Source: Dyadobacter sp. CY261
Lineage (GTDB): Bacteria; Bacteroidota; Bacteroidia; Cytophagales; Spirosomataceae
Reading direction: 5' to 3'
DNA length: 44,302 nucleotides
Assembly (NCBI RefSeq): GCF_021440085.1
Contig: NZ_JAKCPW010000024.1
Coordinates: 1 to 44,302 of the forward strand
The position numbers and the translations under genes were made by a program. Shown one piece after another: positions 32,568 to 41,462 of this stretch (positions are counted from its first letter, which is position 1; each line of letters opens with the position of its first letter). The notes below the pieces were generated by a model. It searched no databases, was not told the DNA's origin, and worked only from the letters and a program-made list of their open reading frames with translations.

Positions 32568-32679
32568 TCTTAGGTTGATCTGCTATGGGTTAGTAGTGAT
32601 TACCACATTTCGGAGCGAACTTTCCTGCGATATCGTAAAAGGCCGCTGTGCTTTTGAGTGATAAGTTAATGAAATTAAT

Positions 32680-32914
32680 GGTGCCCATGGCTCTCCAAGT
32701 CGCTGACGATGTATATCTCAAGGCAAACATTCGCCAAATTTCATCCGACGGGATACCTGTGAATGTCCTCCAACGACTGTACCGTCACTCCGATATTAAA
32801 ACGGCGATGGGGTATCAGAGCAACTTTATTAATAAAGCTACGGTCTACGCACTAGATGCGATAATCAACATTTATGAATATGGGCGCTTGCCTGCGGGCT
32901 GTGATACGACGTAG
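32680..32914 (+). pseudogene. C-terminal fragment of a second tyrosine recombinase
   Basis: From about 32690 the frame reads VYLKANIRQISSDGIPVNVL, then YRHSDIKTAMGYQSNFINKA and ALDAIINIYEYG. This resembles the last part of another integrase family, with His in YRHSD and the nucleophile Tyr in MGYQSN. The N-terminal two thirds and the RxxR/HxxR part are missing. It lies 110 bp after the first integrase, so two recombinases decayed side by side. Confidence 0.6.
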
Positions 32915-33221
32915 CTGAGCTAATAAGTGTGGAAATAAGGATAATGTATCCTTATTGACTGCGGGTGTAATTCGAAATTTTAGGCGGTAATTGTCTGTTG
33001 TTCAGTTGTTTGCGTTTGGTATCGATCGCATTTATCAAACCGGTCGTAAACAATTCGTAAGCACAAATATTAACGTCAAAATTCTCTATCTCCATACCCT
33101 TCATTGCTCAAATTTACTAATAATTGGCGAGGAGAATGCGTAATTTAAATTAAAAGTGCTTCAGCGATGCGTTGCGGTAGTCATCGCCACCGCAGTTGCC
33201 TGGTACCTACATCTACCTCAA
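32915..33221. other. Intergenic stretch with a hairpin
   Basis: AATAAGGAT (32934-32942) and ATCCTTATT (32948-32956) form a perfect 9-bp stem with loop AATGT, 20 bp past the integrase fragment. It may be a terminator without a U tract. The rest, to the end of the minus-strand gene at 33222, shows nothing I can name. Confidence 0.45.
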
Positions 33222-33812
33222 CTATATTTCCCAGGTTGCGCTTAACTTGATATAATTTCCGGATTTAAAAGCGTCCGACTCGGTTACAAATCGAAGGTTT
33301 GATTTAATTTCCCTTTCCAGTTCTTCAAAATGGTTCCCTTGTAGCTTACAGTTTCGTGCTGTGATGAATTCAACCTCTTTGATAAGACCATCGGGAGCAG
33401 CATAGCAAGTAACCGTTATGTTGGTTTTATCCAGCTTTCTGTTTGTTACCTGTCGACTGATCTCCTTCATTACGCGGTAAGATTCTTTATGAGCTGCCAT
33501 TAAAGCCTTTGATGAAAATCGCTTTGTAAATGGATCTACTCCCACATTCCTATTTTTTGGAATCATCAGGTAATTTGGCGTCACCAAATTTCCTTTGGGA
33601 AATTCCATAGTCTCCTTATAAAGTTCATTCGAATTATTCCAAATCAATTTTTTTTCAGAGTCTGCGTAGACATTGACGTTATATGACATGTCTTTTCCCG
33701 AAAATGTGCTATCTACCATTCGCCCGTCTTGAACTGGCATATCATCAAATTTCAAGAACAGTATGTGGGTAATAATGACGAGTGAAAGTGCAAAGATGCT
33801 TATTTTGGACAT
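33222..33812 (-). CDS. Membrane-anchored protein, partner of the upstream secreted C-terminal domain
   Basis: A 196-residue protein with an N-terminal membrane anchor or signal (MSKISIFALSLVIITHILFL). The body contains DKTNITVTCYAAPDGLIKEV and KLQGNHFEELEREIKSNLRF and ends GNYIKLSATWEI, which resembles a TonB-C-like fold by text. I know similar proteins encoded next to secreted proteins with variable C-terminal domains in Bacteroidota, but no function has been assigned that I can name. It overlaps the upstream gene by 13 bp, indicating coupled expression. A protective (immunity) or accessory role for the secreted domain is an inference. Confidence 0.6.
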   Translation of the reverse strand: MSKISIFALSLVIITHILFLKFDDMPVQDGRMVDSTFSGKDMSYNVNVYADSEKKLIWNNSNELYKETMEFPKGNLVTPNYLMIPKNRNVGVDPFTKRFSSKALMAAHKESYRVMKEISRQVTNRKLDKTNITVTCYAAPDGLIKEVEFITARNCKLQGNHFEELEREIKSNLRFVTESDAFKSGNYIKLSATWEI

Positions 33813-34309
33813 GTTGAATTGGCTAAAATTGACAAGTAAGCATCTGGTTTCAAATTATAATTAGTAGGAAAGTTGTAGATTGGATGCTCTGCTTTGAACC
33901 TATCCATCCAAAAATAATACTTTTCTTGCATATCACTCCACTGAGGCCATTTTGCACCGTTATTCGTGATCGTTGTAAGCCATAGAAAGTATTGTGGGTC
34001 CGCCGATGCATGACAACATCCAGAGGATGGTGGACTTTGCTGTGTACCCGTCATTCCCATGATGTCTCTCATTAACCACGCCTCAAATTCCATGTTGGCC
34101 CTTCCAGCCGGTGGATTTGGGTTGCTAGTAGTCGCAACATATTGAGCAGTCCCGCCAGGATAGTAGATTTTTTGATAAGCATGAAAAAATTCTTCGGTGA
34201 AAACATCTCTTATTATGGCGCCATCATCTTTAAATTTGAAATCATTGGTGAAAGGGTCAAATGCGCCTTGGCCTGGAATTGTGTGATCAACTGAGAAATT
34301 AAATTTCAT
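33800..34309 (-). CDS. C-terminal domain with an EExxHxxQ motif, cut off from its secretion part
   Basis: A 169-residue product. The key text is IIRDVFTEEFFHAYQKIYYP, resembling metallopeptidase-type HExxH helices but with Glu in place of the first His (EEFFHAYQ). There is no signal peptide. The frame is open upstream to near 34380 (KGCFNSLVYTNIIASG before the Met), and a glycine-rich secreted protein fragment lies directly upstream at 34412-34925. The most likely history is one larger secreted protein whose C-terminal domain was separated by frame-breaking changes, so expression from 34309 may be accidental. The coupled downstream gene at 33222 supports a functional pair. Confidence 0.5.
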   Translation of the reverse strand: MKFNFSVDHTIPGQGAFDPFTNDFKFKDDGAIIRDVFTEEFFHAYQKIYYPGGTAQYVATTSNPNPPAGRANMEFEAWLMRDIMGMTGTQQSPPSSGCCHASADPQYFLWLTTITNNGAKWPQWSDMQEKYYFWMDRFKAEHPIYNFPTNYNLKPDAYLSILANSTCPK

Positions 34310-34411
34310 TCCAGATGCGATGATATTTGTATATACTAGGCTATTAAAGCACCCTTTTATATAGAAGAAGATAATCTAATTTATAAGAAACTTTTGAGCA
34401 TCATTTAGCAG

Positions 34412-34925
34412 TCAAAATAGACCCGTTTGGAGCTTATAGATATAATCAGGATATTCGCCAATGTATGGCCTACTGGTTGGGCCTCCACCTCCACCTGAAT
34501 AGTTATATCCTCCACCTACGATAGTTGAATAACTGCCACCTCCCGCGTACCCGCCTCCGTCTCGTGATGGATTGCATTTAAAGTCATTGTACATCCATAA
34601 ACAATCGGCGTACCAACCAATTTCAGGAACCGAGCGCATGAATAATAGCTTACCCGATAACAGTCATTAGTCATTGTTCTCCCATTTGGGGATTCATTTT
34701 CAATGTTATGGGTAACCTTGCCCTCATCGAACCTATACCCTTTGAGAAAATTTCCATTTACATCTTCCACAACAACGAGACCAGAGAAGCCAACGCGCTC
34801 TCGGCGGTTCAACCATTTTTGATCTGGATATCTGGTAACTACTTCATAATCATAATCGTTTCCTTTTTTTGACACGACAAAAAATGTGTTTTCCGAAAAA
34901 GATGCTATGGTACTGTCGGGATTTT
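34412..34925 (-). pseudogene. Secreted glycine-rich protein fragment with frameshift
   Basis: Reading leftwards, the frame gives NPDSTIASFSENTFFVVSKK, then GFSGLVVVEDVNGNFLKGYR and NGRTMTNDCYRVSYYSC. Near 34640 it must shift to continue as SVPEIGWYADCLWMYNDFKC, followed by a glycine-rich linker (GGGYAGGGSYSTIVGGGYNY, SGGGGG) and a stop at 34412. This resembles a Bacteroidetes family in which a conserved N-terminal lipoprotein region and Gly-rich linker carry different C-terminal domains. The true N-terminus is missing: the sequence changes at about 34925 to an AraC remnant of opposite orientation. The gene is therefore truncated and frameshifted. Confidence 0.6.
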
Positions 34926-34929
34926 TATA

Positions 34930-35175
34930 GAACAGATCGCCGCCTTAACCGGCAGGAGCCTCTCCGCGTTTAAGCGGGACTTTAAGGATATTCCAGGAAC
35001 CACCAAGTTAATGGCTGGTCCGAAAATGTTTGCAGCAGGCTTATATCCTGTTGGATAAGAAAAAAAAACCGCCGATATCTACCTTGAACTAGGCTTTAAA
35101 AGCTTGTCGCATTTTTCTGTTGCGTTTAAAAAGCAGTTTCACTGTACCCCTACGGAATTAGTCACCGGCGGATAG
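34930..35175 (+). pseudogene. AraC-family regulator remnant (C-terminal HTH only)
   Basis: The plus strand reads EQIAALTGRSLSAFKRDFKD, an in-frame stop, then TADIYLELGFKSLSHFSVAF and KKQFHCTPTELV. These are the two helix-turn-helix halves of an AraC/XylS domain. The sensor domain is absent and a TAA interrupts the middle near 35057. It is unrelated in detail to the two intact AraC genes further right. It abuts the truncated glycine-rich gene head to head. Confidence 0.75.
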
Positions 35176-35248
35176 TTCTACGGAAATGGAAGTGCTGGCA
35201 AGCTCTGCCATCCCTGAATGCCCTTGATCGGACGATTACCACTGCCGG

Positions 35249-35707
35249 TTGGGATTGTGTAGTACCCCGATGACCATTGCTGGTAATGGACCAACCCCGC
35301 CCGGCAGGGTTGGTCCAAATGGAAATAGCAATCGCCTATGCCGACTGCAAATGCTTCAGGCGACCGGTCAGTTCCGTCAAGCCGGCCTTTTCCCGGTAAT
35401 TGGTCACAATAGTCCCCTCCGCCAATATAGCACTCCAATCAAGAAGGCAGCCGACTTTGACAATTCAAAACACTCCTGGGTAAGTAGCATTACGGAAGCC
35501 TTGATGAATGGCTGGAAAGTGCATCACCCCGAGTCGCTTTTGAAAAACTTTGCAAAAGGTATCAAGACTGACTATCACGCCGTCGAGCAAGCGTTTGATT
35601 CTGATATCTCAAGCGGGAAAGTAGAGGGCCACATTAATCAGTTGAAAACTATCAGGAGATTTATGTACGGACGGGCCGGAATTGGCCTGCTTACAAAAAT
35701 GTTATGA
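35249..35707 (+). pseudogene. ISL3-family transposase remnant (C-terminal part)
   Basis: The last part of this frame, SGKVEGHINQLKTIRRFMYG then RAGIGLLTKML, is the conserved end of ISL3-family transposases, including the catalytic-region Glu in KVEGHIN. The preceding HSWVSSITEALMNGWKVHHP fits less clearly, and the first 60 codons are not recognisable. The N-terminal zinc-binding and HTH parts are missing, so no active transposase exists. No inverted repeats were identified. Confidence 0.65.
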
Positions 35708-35806
35708 ACCCGAAATAGACAGGCCACCATCAAAAGTGACGAAGAGCCCTGTTTCGCTGGAATTTCCAATTTGAAATCCGAAAACGTTGTCCTCCAAACG
35801 ACACGA

Positions 35807-36709
35807 TCAGTTAAATGAAGCTCTGAATTCCAGAGGAGATACTTTGGTTTTGGTCTTAAAAAGTTTGTTGAACGATTGTGGGTGTTCAAAGCCGAGACCG
35901 TAGGCAATTTCGCTAACTGACAAGCTGGTCGTTGATAATTTTTCCTTGGCTTTATCAATCAGCTTTTCGTGAATGTGCTGCTGGGTGTTCTGTCCCGTAA
36001 GGTTTTTCAGCAAACTCCTCAAGTAGCCCGGTGAAACGTTCAGCACATCTGAAATATATTCAACTGTTGGTATACCGCTTTTAACCAGATCGTCGCTATT
36101 GAAATAATCATCCAATAAACCATTCAGCCGGTCAAGGATCTGGTGATTCGCTATTTTACGGGTAATGAACTGCCGCTGATAAAAGCGTTCGGCGTAATTT
36201 AGCAGGGTCTCAAGGTGTGACACGACTATATTCTGTGTAAAATGATCAATGTTCGCATTGCATTCCTGCACAATATTGCCAACGATATCATTGATAGTTT
36301 TTTCTTCTTTGTCCGACAAAAATAGGGCCTCGTTTACCGCGTAATTGAAAAACTCGTATTGTTTTATCTTTTTTGCAAGTGGAGAGCCCCAGAAAAAATC
36401 CGGATGCACAAACAGCATCCAACCCTTGGGTTCATATCCAGGTGCGTGCTCTTGACCACTTATTATCTGGTTCGGTCCGATAAAGGCCATAAAGCCCTCG
36501 TCAAAATCATACTTCTGCTGCCCATAGATGAGGTTGTTGCAGTTTCTTTTAATAGAAATCATGTAAAAATCGAGCACTGCGCTCATGCCAGGCTGTCCTT
36601 TTAGCTGGCCACATTTGATAAGGCTGATCATGGGGTGCGGCGGAGGCGCGAACCCTTGCATCTTATGGGCCTGAGGTATTGAGCTTATTCTGATCGGTGC
36701 GTTGGGCAT
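35807..36709 (-). CDS. AraC-family transcriptional regulator (paralogue 1)
   Basis: A 300-residue protein with an N-terminal sensor domain (YGQQKYDFDEGFMAFIGPNQ, GWMLFVHPDFFWGSPLAKKI) and a C-terminal AraC HTH pair (YISDVLNVSPGYLRSLLKNL, LSVSEIAYGLGFEHPQSFNK followed by LFKTKTKVSPLEFR). It strongly resembles the AraC protein at 41463-42371 over its full length. It lies 61 bp after the TonB receptor gene on the same strand and is probably cotranscribed with it. Related regulators in Bacteroidota are commonly found beside oxidoreductase genes. The ligand is unknown. Confidence 0.9.
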   Translation of the reverse strand: MPNAPIRISSIPQAHKMQGFAPPPHPMISLIKCGQLKGQPGMSAVLDFYMISIKRNCNNLIYGQQKYDFDEGFMAFIGPNQIISGQEHAPGYEPKGWMLFVHPDFFWGSPLAKKIKQYEFFNYAVNEALFLSDKEEKTINDIVGNIVQECNANIDHFTQNIVVSHLETLLNYAERFYQRQFITRKIANHQILDRLNGLLDDYFNSDDLVKSGIPTVEYISDVLNVSPGYLRSLLKNLTGQNTQQHIHEKLIDKAKEKLSTTSLSVSEIAYGLGFEHPQSFNKLFKTKTKVSPLEFRASFN

Positions 36710-36770
36710 ATTTTATTTTAAGATTTGATGGGATATTTTACCAGATCAAAAATATTCGTTAAAAGATTAT

Positions 36771-39173
36771 CTACCGCTCAACCCGTACACCAAACGTCGG
36801 AAACATCCCCAGGCCGACCCTGTACACTCCGCCGGTATTAGGAATGAATACCTCAGAATTTACATTAAACTGGTTGTTGAGGTTGGCAAGGTCTACAAAG
36901 GCCGAGAAGATTCCTTTTTTCAAAGGCACATTGTAATCGACGCGAACGTCAAGGCTGACATAATCAGGCAGCCTTCTGCCATTAAGCTCAGTGATTTCCT
37001 GCGAGTAACGCAGCATATTAGGGTTGCCTAGCACATTGGCGTGAAGGGTATAGACATCTGCAGGGCGACCGGTGCTGTACCGGAATTTACCCGAGAAGAT
37101 CCATTTATTATTAGGCTTGTAACTGCCCAACAATGAAAAGTTGTGTGGTATGTTGAAAGTGTAATCATATTCACCAATGCCGTTGTGATCGTCCCGTTTG
37201 CTTTCCATGTAGGAATAACTGACGGTACCGTACCAGCTTTGTGAGAGTCTTTTGGTAAGGCTCAGGTCGGCGCCGTATGCGTAGCCCGTACCGTTATTAT
37301 TGAGGTAGCTCTGTATCCGGTTGGGCTGGACAACCACGTCGTCGAACTGTTTATACCAACCCTCCACGACCAGTTTCAGATCGCCTGAAAATTGGTATTT
37401 ATAGCCTAAAATGTTTTGAAAAGTCCGCTCATTTTTCAGCTTATTGGCAGCGCTTTGACCTGCCAGATCGGAGAAGGCAGCATCCTGAAAGTAGATACCG
37501 GAAGCAAAATTGATGCTCTGTTTATCGCCCAACAGAATACTGCCGCTCATTCTTGGCGAAACAGTATGCTGCTCTGTGAAGCCCGTGTAATCGTATCGAA
37601 TGCTTGGGTTCAGGGTAAATCCATTAGCGATTTTCCATGATACCGCTAGGTAACTCGAACCGTTGAAGGCACTGTTATCAAAACTGGAATTGTATTGGGA
37701 TGGGTTCAGGATCTGGTAATATTGGCCGGGGCTTGGTCTGAGGTCCGTATTTCGGAAGGTATAGACGGTATCGATACGTTTTAATCTTCTCTCATAATCA
37801 AGGTTTACCACAGCGGCATCCATACCTGCGGTTAATGTCAATTTGTTAAAGCGTTTGGTGTAGATGGAGCGGTAGCCAATTTCCCCCTGGTTGTTCTTTA
37901 TCCGCCTGAGATCATCTTCGTATCTGCCATCTCTTGGGTCCAAGACCATGCCTTCTTCATCCAAGGATGGCGTAAAGTTGCCAAAGTTGTTATCCACCCC
38001 CGATGTACGGAAATATAGGACATTCTTGATGTAACTTTTGCTGTCGATCAAGGTCCTCAGATTCAGTCCGACCAACGCTTTGCTACCCCTATGATTAAAG
38101 AGTATAGTGCCGCCACTATTGTCATCATTTATATTGTAGTTTGCATCGATATCATCAATGCTCCGGCGTGGCCTTTCCGGATTATACATGGCAATAAATG
38201 AAAGTTTATTTTTTGCATTGAGCTCTGTTGTCGTTTTAATCAGGTAGTCGCCAAAGCCGATGCTGACCGGATTTTGCTGGTCCAGCAGCCGTTGTAACAA
38301 CCCAAAGTTCTGGTACCGACCGGAGGCAAACAAACTTGTTTTTTTAGAAATCGGGCCATCGGCAATTAAAGTCGCTCCCAACAAATCAAACTGTCCGGCA
38401 AATGACCAGGTTGCCTTGTTACCTTCCTTGATCCCAAGCCCAAGGTAGGACGAAGATTTTCGCCCATACACCGCGTCAAAACCACCGTTCTGGAATTGCA
38501 CATTGTAGATGATCCTCGGCGCAAAAATACTGAACCGTCCGCCATTGGGATCATTAAAGCCCGAGTTGAAACCCTCCGCTTCCAAATGAGACAAGTTGAA
38601 CATCGGTATATCATCGACCATGTAAACGTTGTCCTGGGTTCCTTGTCCCCTTGCGGCAATGGCAGAAAATTGAGCCCCGCTGCTTACCACCCCCGGCAGG
38701 CTTCCCAACGCCCGCATAATATCGCCCTGGGCGCCCGGATTTCTGAAAATTTCTTCCCTTGAATAAGAAAAAGTGGAAACTGGTGTCAGAAGGTTGTTTT
38801 CTCCCTTAAATGCACGGACCGTCGCCTCGTTTAAGTTGGCCACCGCTTCGAGGATTTCTAATTCAGAATAATAGGTTTTACCCGATGTGATGACTACTTC
38901 GCTGATATTCTTGGTTTGAAATCCTATATAGGAGATCGTTACCGCATAAGTACCTGCTAGGATATTATTTATTGTGAATACCCCGGATGTGTCGGTAGTC
39001 GCCCCGAGCTGTGTTTGATCGATTTGTACCGTCGCGCCCACAACCGGCTGCTTGGTGGACTGATCCAAAATTTTCCCTTTTAAATTTCCCGTCGCTTGTG
39101 CGAATGACACCAAGCTCGCCATACTGAAAAGTAGGGTCAGCACATAGGCCTTCATCTTGCTTCTTTGTTTCAT
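36771..39173 (-). CDS. TonB-dependent receptor with CarboxypepD_reg-like domain
   Basis: I choose the ATG at 39173 (MKQRSKMKAYVLTLLFSMAS), which gives a normal signal peptide (cleavage near SFAQ) and an 800-residue protein. A second ATG 24 bp upstream is possible. After the signal comes a carboxypeptidase-regulatory-like beta domain (GKILDQSTKQPVVGATVQID), then a plug (IMRALGSLPGVVSSGAQFSA, ARGQGTQDNVYMVDDIPMFN) and a barrel ending FPTFGVRVER. It lacks the SusC signature and has no SusD partner, so it is an ordinary TonB receptor, perhaps for a siderophore, peptide or small metabolite. It diverges from the SDR operon and is followed by an AraC gene. Confidence 0.92.
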   Translation of the reverse strand: MKQRSKMKAYVLTLLFSMASLVSFAQATGNLKGKILDQSTKQPVVGATVQIDQTQLGATTDTSGVFTINNILAGTYAVTISYIGFQTKNISEVVITSGKTYYSELEILEAVANLNEATVRAFKGENNLLTPVSTFSYSREEIFRNPGAQGDIMRALGSLPGVVSSGAQFSAIAARGQGTQDNVYMVDDIPMFNLSHLEAEGFNSGFNDPNGGRFSIFAPRIIYNVQFQNGGFDAVYGRKSSSYLGLGIKEGNKATWSFAGQFDLLGATLIADGPISKKTSLFASGRYQNFGLLQRLLDQQNPVSIGFGDYLIKTTTELNAKNKLSFIAMYNPERPRRSIDDIDANYNINDDNSGGTILFNHRGSKALVGLNLRTLIDSKSYIKNVLYFRTSGVDNNFGNFTPSLDEEGMVLDPRDGRYEDDLRRIKNNQGEIGYRSIYTKRFNKLTLTAGMDAAVVNLDYERRLKRIDTVYTFRNTDLRPSPGQYYQILNPSQYNSSFDNSAFNGSSYLAVSWKIANGFTLNPSIRYDYTGFTEQHTVSPRMSGSILLGDKQSINFASGIYFQDAAFSDLAGQSAANKLKNERTFQNILGYKYQFSGDLKLVVEGWYKQFDDVVVQPNRIQSYLNNNGTGYAYGADLSLTKRLSQSWYGTVSYSYMESKRDDHNGIGEYDYTFNIPHNFSLLGSYKPNNKWIFSGKFRYSTGRPADVYTLHANVLGNPNMLRYSQEITELNGRRLPDYVSLDVRVDYNVPLKKGIFSAFVDLANLNNQFNVNSEVFIPNTGGVYRVGLGMFPTFGVRVER

Positions 39174-39650
39174 TTTATCCTGATTTCGTTTATGCAAAAT
39201 TGCAGCAGGAATAAAAAGCGGAAGTAGCCTAAACGCCTTTTGATGTAGTCAAAAGGAATATAATTTGCCTAAGCAGCCTTTGGATTGGATAGTTTGTTTC
39301 AAACATCCGAACGTTTGTACTTAATCTCAGTTACCGTTAAAGCGAACAGCCGCCCGATTGCTTTTGATAGAAGATATTATTTATTGATCAGCACGCCACC
39401 GCCGTCAATTGCTGTCGTGACCTGTAATCTAGTCCCAATTCATTAAGTGAAAATAGGTTCGGGCAACATCTTCTGCACCGGCTACCTTTCCTGCTGGCAG
39501 TAAGCAAGTAGTGCCTACCGGTAAAAGCTGGAATACTGTCTATCTGTCGCGGAAGCTGATAATCTTCCTTTTCACTACAACTTCGCGACTTTTGGATACA
39601 TCGGGTAATTGACATTGGCTGAACTTTGCATCAACAATAGCGAGAAAAAT
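39174..39650. other. Divergent promoter region between the TonB receptor and the SDR operon
   Basis: 477 bp with no convincing gene. TTGACATTGGCTGAACTTTG, ending 31 bp before the SDR start, contains a TTG and an AACTTTG that could serve as -33 and -7 elements (one mismatch to TAnnTTTG). Close to the receptor, CGCCTTTTGATGTAGTCAAA and AGGAATATAATTTGCC near 39233-39269 are A/T-rich promoter-like text. I see no long inverted repeat that would mark an AraC operator. Confidence 0.4.
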
Positions 39651-40430
39651 ATGGACTTAAAAAATAGCACCATCCTGATCACAGGAGGAACCAGCGGTAT
39701 AGGTTTGGAACTTGTCAAACAGCTCACCCAGCAAGGATCAACAATCATCGTTACAGGTCGTAAACAAGAGGCCTTAAATGATACCAAAAGGCGTTTCCCC
39801 AAAATGCACGTCTTTCAGAGTGATGTAAGTGATCCAAAAGATATTGAGCGCCTGTATAAAGAGGTGACACAACAATTCCCCGATTTAAATATCATCGTTA
39901 ACAACGCAGGTGAAATGCGGCTGCTTGACGTTCAGGATGCCAGCAAGGACCTGGAAAACATGACCCGTGAGATTGATATTAATCTTACGGGAACGATCCG
40001 GATGGTTCATCAATTTTTACCGCACCTGATCAAGAAGCCTTCTGCGGCAATTGTGAACGTTTCCTCTGCCATTGCTTTTATGCCTTACTCAACGGCTCCG
40101 GTTTACAGCGCTTCGAAAGCAGGTGTCCATGCTTACTCGCTGGCCCTGCGTCTGCAATTAAACAAAACCAGTGTCAAGGTATTCGAACTGGTCCCTCCGG
40201 GCGTGAATACCAATCTTCAAAATGATTGGGTACTTCCACCTAATCCTGGCCAAATGATGGATGCAGATAAACTGGTCGGTGTAGCCATCAAAGGACTGCT
40301 CAACGACACGCCTGAGATCAAGCCACTGCTGGTGAATGTGATAAAATTCCTGAGCCGCTTGATGCCCAATCAATTGATGAAAATGGGGCACAGGGAATTC
40401 AAAAAATTCAAAAAACTCAATAGTCAATAA
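39651..40430 (+). CDS. Short-chain dehydrogenase/reductase (DltE-like SDR)
   Basis: The start at 39651 (MDLKNSTILITGGTSGIGLE) is chosen because the nucleotide-binding TGGTSGIG motif then falls at residues 11-18, as usual. The upstream in-frame extension adds 14 residues that look untranslated. The 259-residue protein has the NNAG motif, a catalytic Ser in VNVSSAIAF, and YSASK (catalytic Tyr and Lys). The C-terminus LMPNQLMKMGHREFKKFKKL is typical of the subgroup annotated DltE-like in Bacteroidota. The substrate is unknown. It is the first gene of a five-gene operon with gaps of 8-18 bp. Confidence 0.92.
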   Translation: MDLKNSTILITGGTSGIGLELVKQLTQQGSTIIVTGRKQEALNDTKRRFPKMHVFQSDVSDPKDIERLYKEVTQQFPDLNIIVNNAGEMRLLDVQDASKDLENMTREIDINLTGTIRMVHQFLPHLIKKPSAAIVNVSSAIAFMPYSTAPVYSASKAGVHAYSLALRLQLNKTSVKVFELVPPGVNTNLQNDWVLPPNPGQMMDADKLVGVAIKGLLNDTPEIKPLLVNVIKFLSRLMPNQLMKMGHREFKKFKKLNSQ

Positions 40431-40443
40431 TAAACAATCAGAT

Positions 40444-40878
40444 ATGAAGAAATCAATATTGCCAGTGTTTGTGCTGCTATTGTCGCTGGCCTCTTTCGCG
40501 CAGAAACTATCTGCGGATCAAATCATAGGCACCTGGAAATGTGACGATTACAAGATTGAGGTGTTTAAAGCGGGCAACATTTACTCGGCCAAGCTCTTAT
40601 GGTCGAAAGAGATGTTCGAAGCAGATGGCAAAACCTCAAAGAAGGACCTTAAAAACCCTGATGAAAAACTGCGGAGCAGGTCCGTGCAGGGTCTTACGCA
40701 TATCACTGGTCTTGTCTATAAGGACGGCGAATACGTGGACGGTAAGTTATATAGCGTAGAGAATGGAAACACCTATGGTTTCAAAGGTGAACTGAAAGGG
40801 CCTAATGACCTTGAAACCCGGGGTTATAAAGGTATCCCTTTGGTGGGCAAATCATTTAAATGGAAAAGAGTTCACTAA
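40444..40878 (+). CDS. DUF2147-family exported protein
   Basis: A 144-residue protein with a signal peptide (MKKSILPVFVLLLSLASFAQ). The conserved DUF2147 features follow: IIGTWKCDDYKIEVFKAGNI near the start, GLTHITGLVYKDGEYVDGKL in the middle (the G-I/V-P/Y-DP-type strand region), and ETRGYKGIPLVGKSFKWKRV at the end. The family forms a small lipocalin-like beta barrel in the periplasm, and its ligand is not established. It lies 13 bp after the SDR gene, in the same operon. Confidence 0.88.
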   Translation: MKKSILPVFVLLLSLASFAQKLSADQIIGTWKCDDYKIEVFKAGNIYSAKLLWSKEMFEADGKTSKKDLKNPDEKLRSRSVQGLTHITGLVYKDGEYVDGKLYSVENGNTYGFKGELKGPNDLETRGYKGIPLVGKSFKWKRVH

Positions 40879-40896
40879 ATTATAAAAACAACGCTC

Positions 40897-41091
40897 ATGA
40901 AAGATAATAAAGACAATCTGTCCAGGTTTTGGTTCATCCTTTCCAATGCCCTTCACCCGATAGGCTTTTTCCTTTATTTTAGACACCGAAAGGCATATCC
41001 GAATAAGGCTAAAAGAGCTTTAACAAGCACGCTGATCGGCGTGCCGATAGCAATATTCGGAGGTTACATCATGAACACTTTTTGTCCTTAA
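40897..41091 (+). CDS. Small membrane protein of unknown function
   Basis: A 64-residue protein, MKDNKDNLSRFWFILSNALH then PIGFFLYFRHRKAYPNKAKR. It has two hydrophobic stretches (FWFILSNALHPIGFFLYF and LIGVPIAIFGGYIMNTF) with a basic loop between them. Similar two-helix small proteins are common in Bacteroidota, and no function is known to me. It lies 18 bp after the DUF2147 gene and 9 bp before the next gene, so it belongs to the operon. Confidence 0.7.
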   Translation: MKDNKDNLSRFWFILSNALHPIGFFLYFRHRKAYPNKAKRALTSTLIGVPIAIFGGYIMNTFCP

Positions 41092-41100
41092 TAAACCAAA

Positions 41101-41454
41101 ATGAAAAACATTATTTCTGCTGTGCTGCTGTTCATTTCGGTAACGCTCAGCTTCAAACATGCCTGGGACACCCTACATTACAAAAACAATCCGGAGTCCG
41201 TTAAGATGATGGAAAGTTTAGGGATCAGCGAAACATTCGTTCCATATCTGGCTTGTGTAGCCGTAGCGGTCGGCGTACTTTTGCTCATCCCCACTACTTT
41301 TTTCCTGGGCAATATGCTCAATGCGGTCCTGATTGTTATGATCATGGGATTTTCACTGCGAGCTGGAAATTACCGCATGGCGTTGATAGAGATCCCATTT
41401 TTAATCATGCCATTGGTTATGATATGGCTCAAGTATCCGTTTAAATTTAAATAA
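41101..41454 (+). CDS. DoxX-like four-helix membrane protein
   Basis: A 117-residue protein with four membrane segments: MKNIISAVLLFISVTLSF, FVPYLACVAVAVGVLLLI, FFLGNMLNAVLIVMIMGF and IEIPFLIMPLVMIWL. Size and pattern fit the loose DoxX/DoxD-like group, whose members are often next to oxidoreductases and AraC or TetR regulators. No catalytic residues can be pointed to. It lies 9 bp before the AraC gene. Confidence 0.65.
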   Translation: MKNIISAVLLFISVTLSFKHAWDTLHYKNNPESVKMMESLGISETFVPYLACVAVAVGVLLLIPTTFFLGNMLNAVLIVMIMGFSLRAGNYRMALIEIPFLIMPLVMIWLKYPFKFK

Positions 41455-41462
41455 CCCGCAGG

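Noticed and set aside
33800..34309. Active zinc metallopeptidase
   Set aside because: The motif is EEFFH, lacking the first His of HExxH, so a standard zinc site is not supported.
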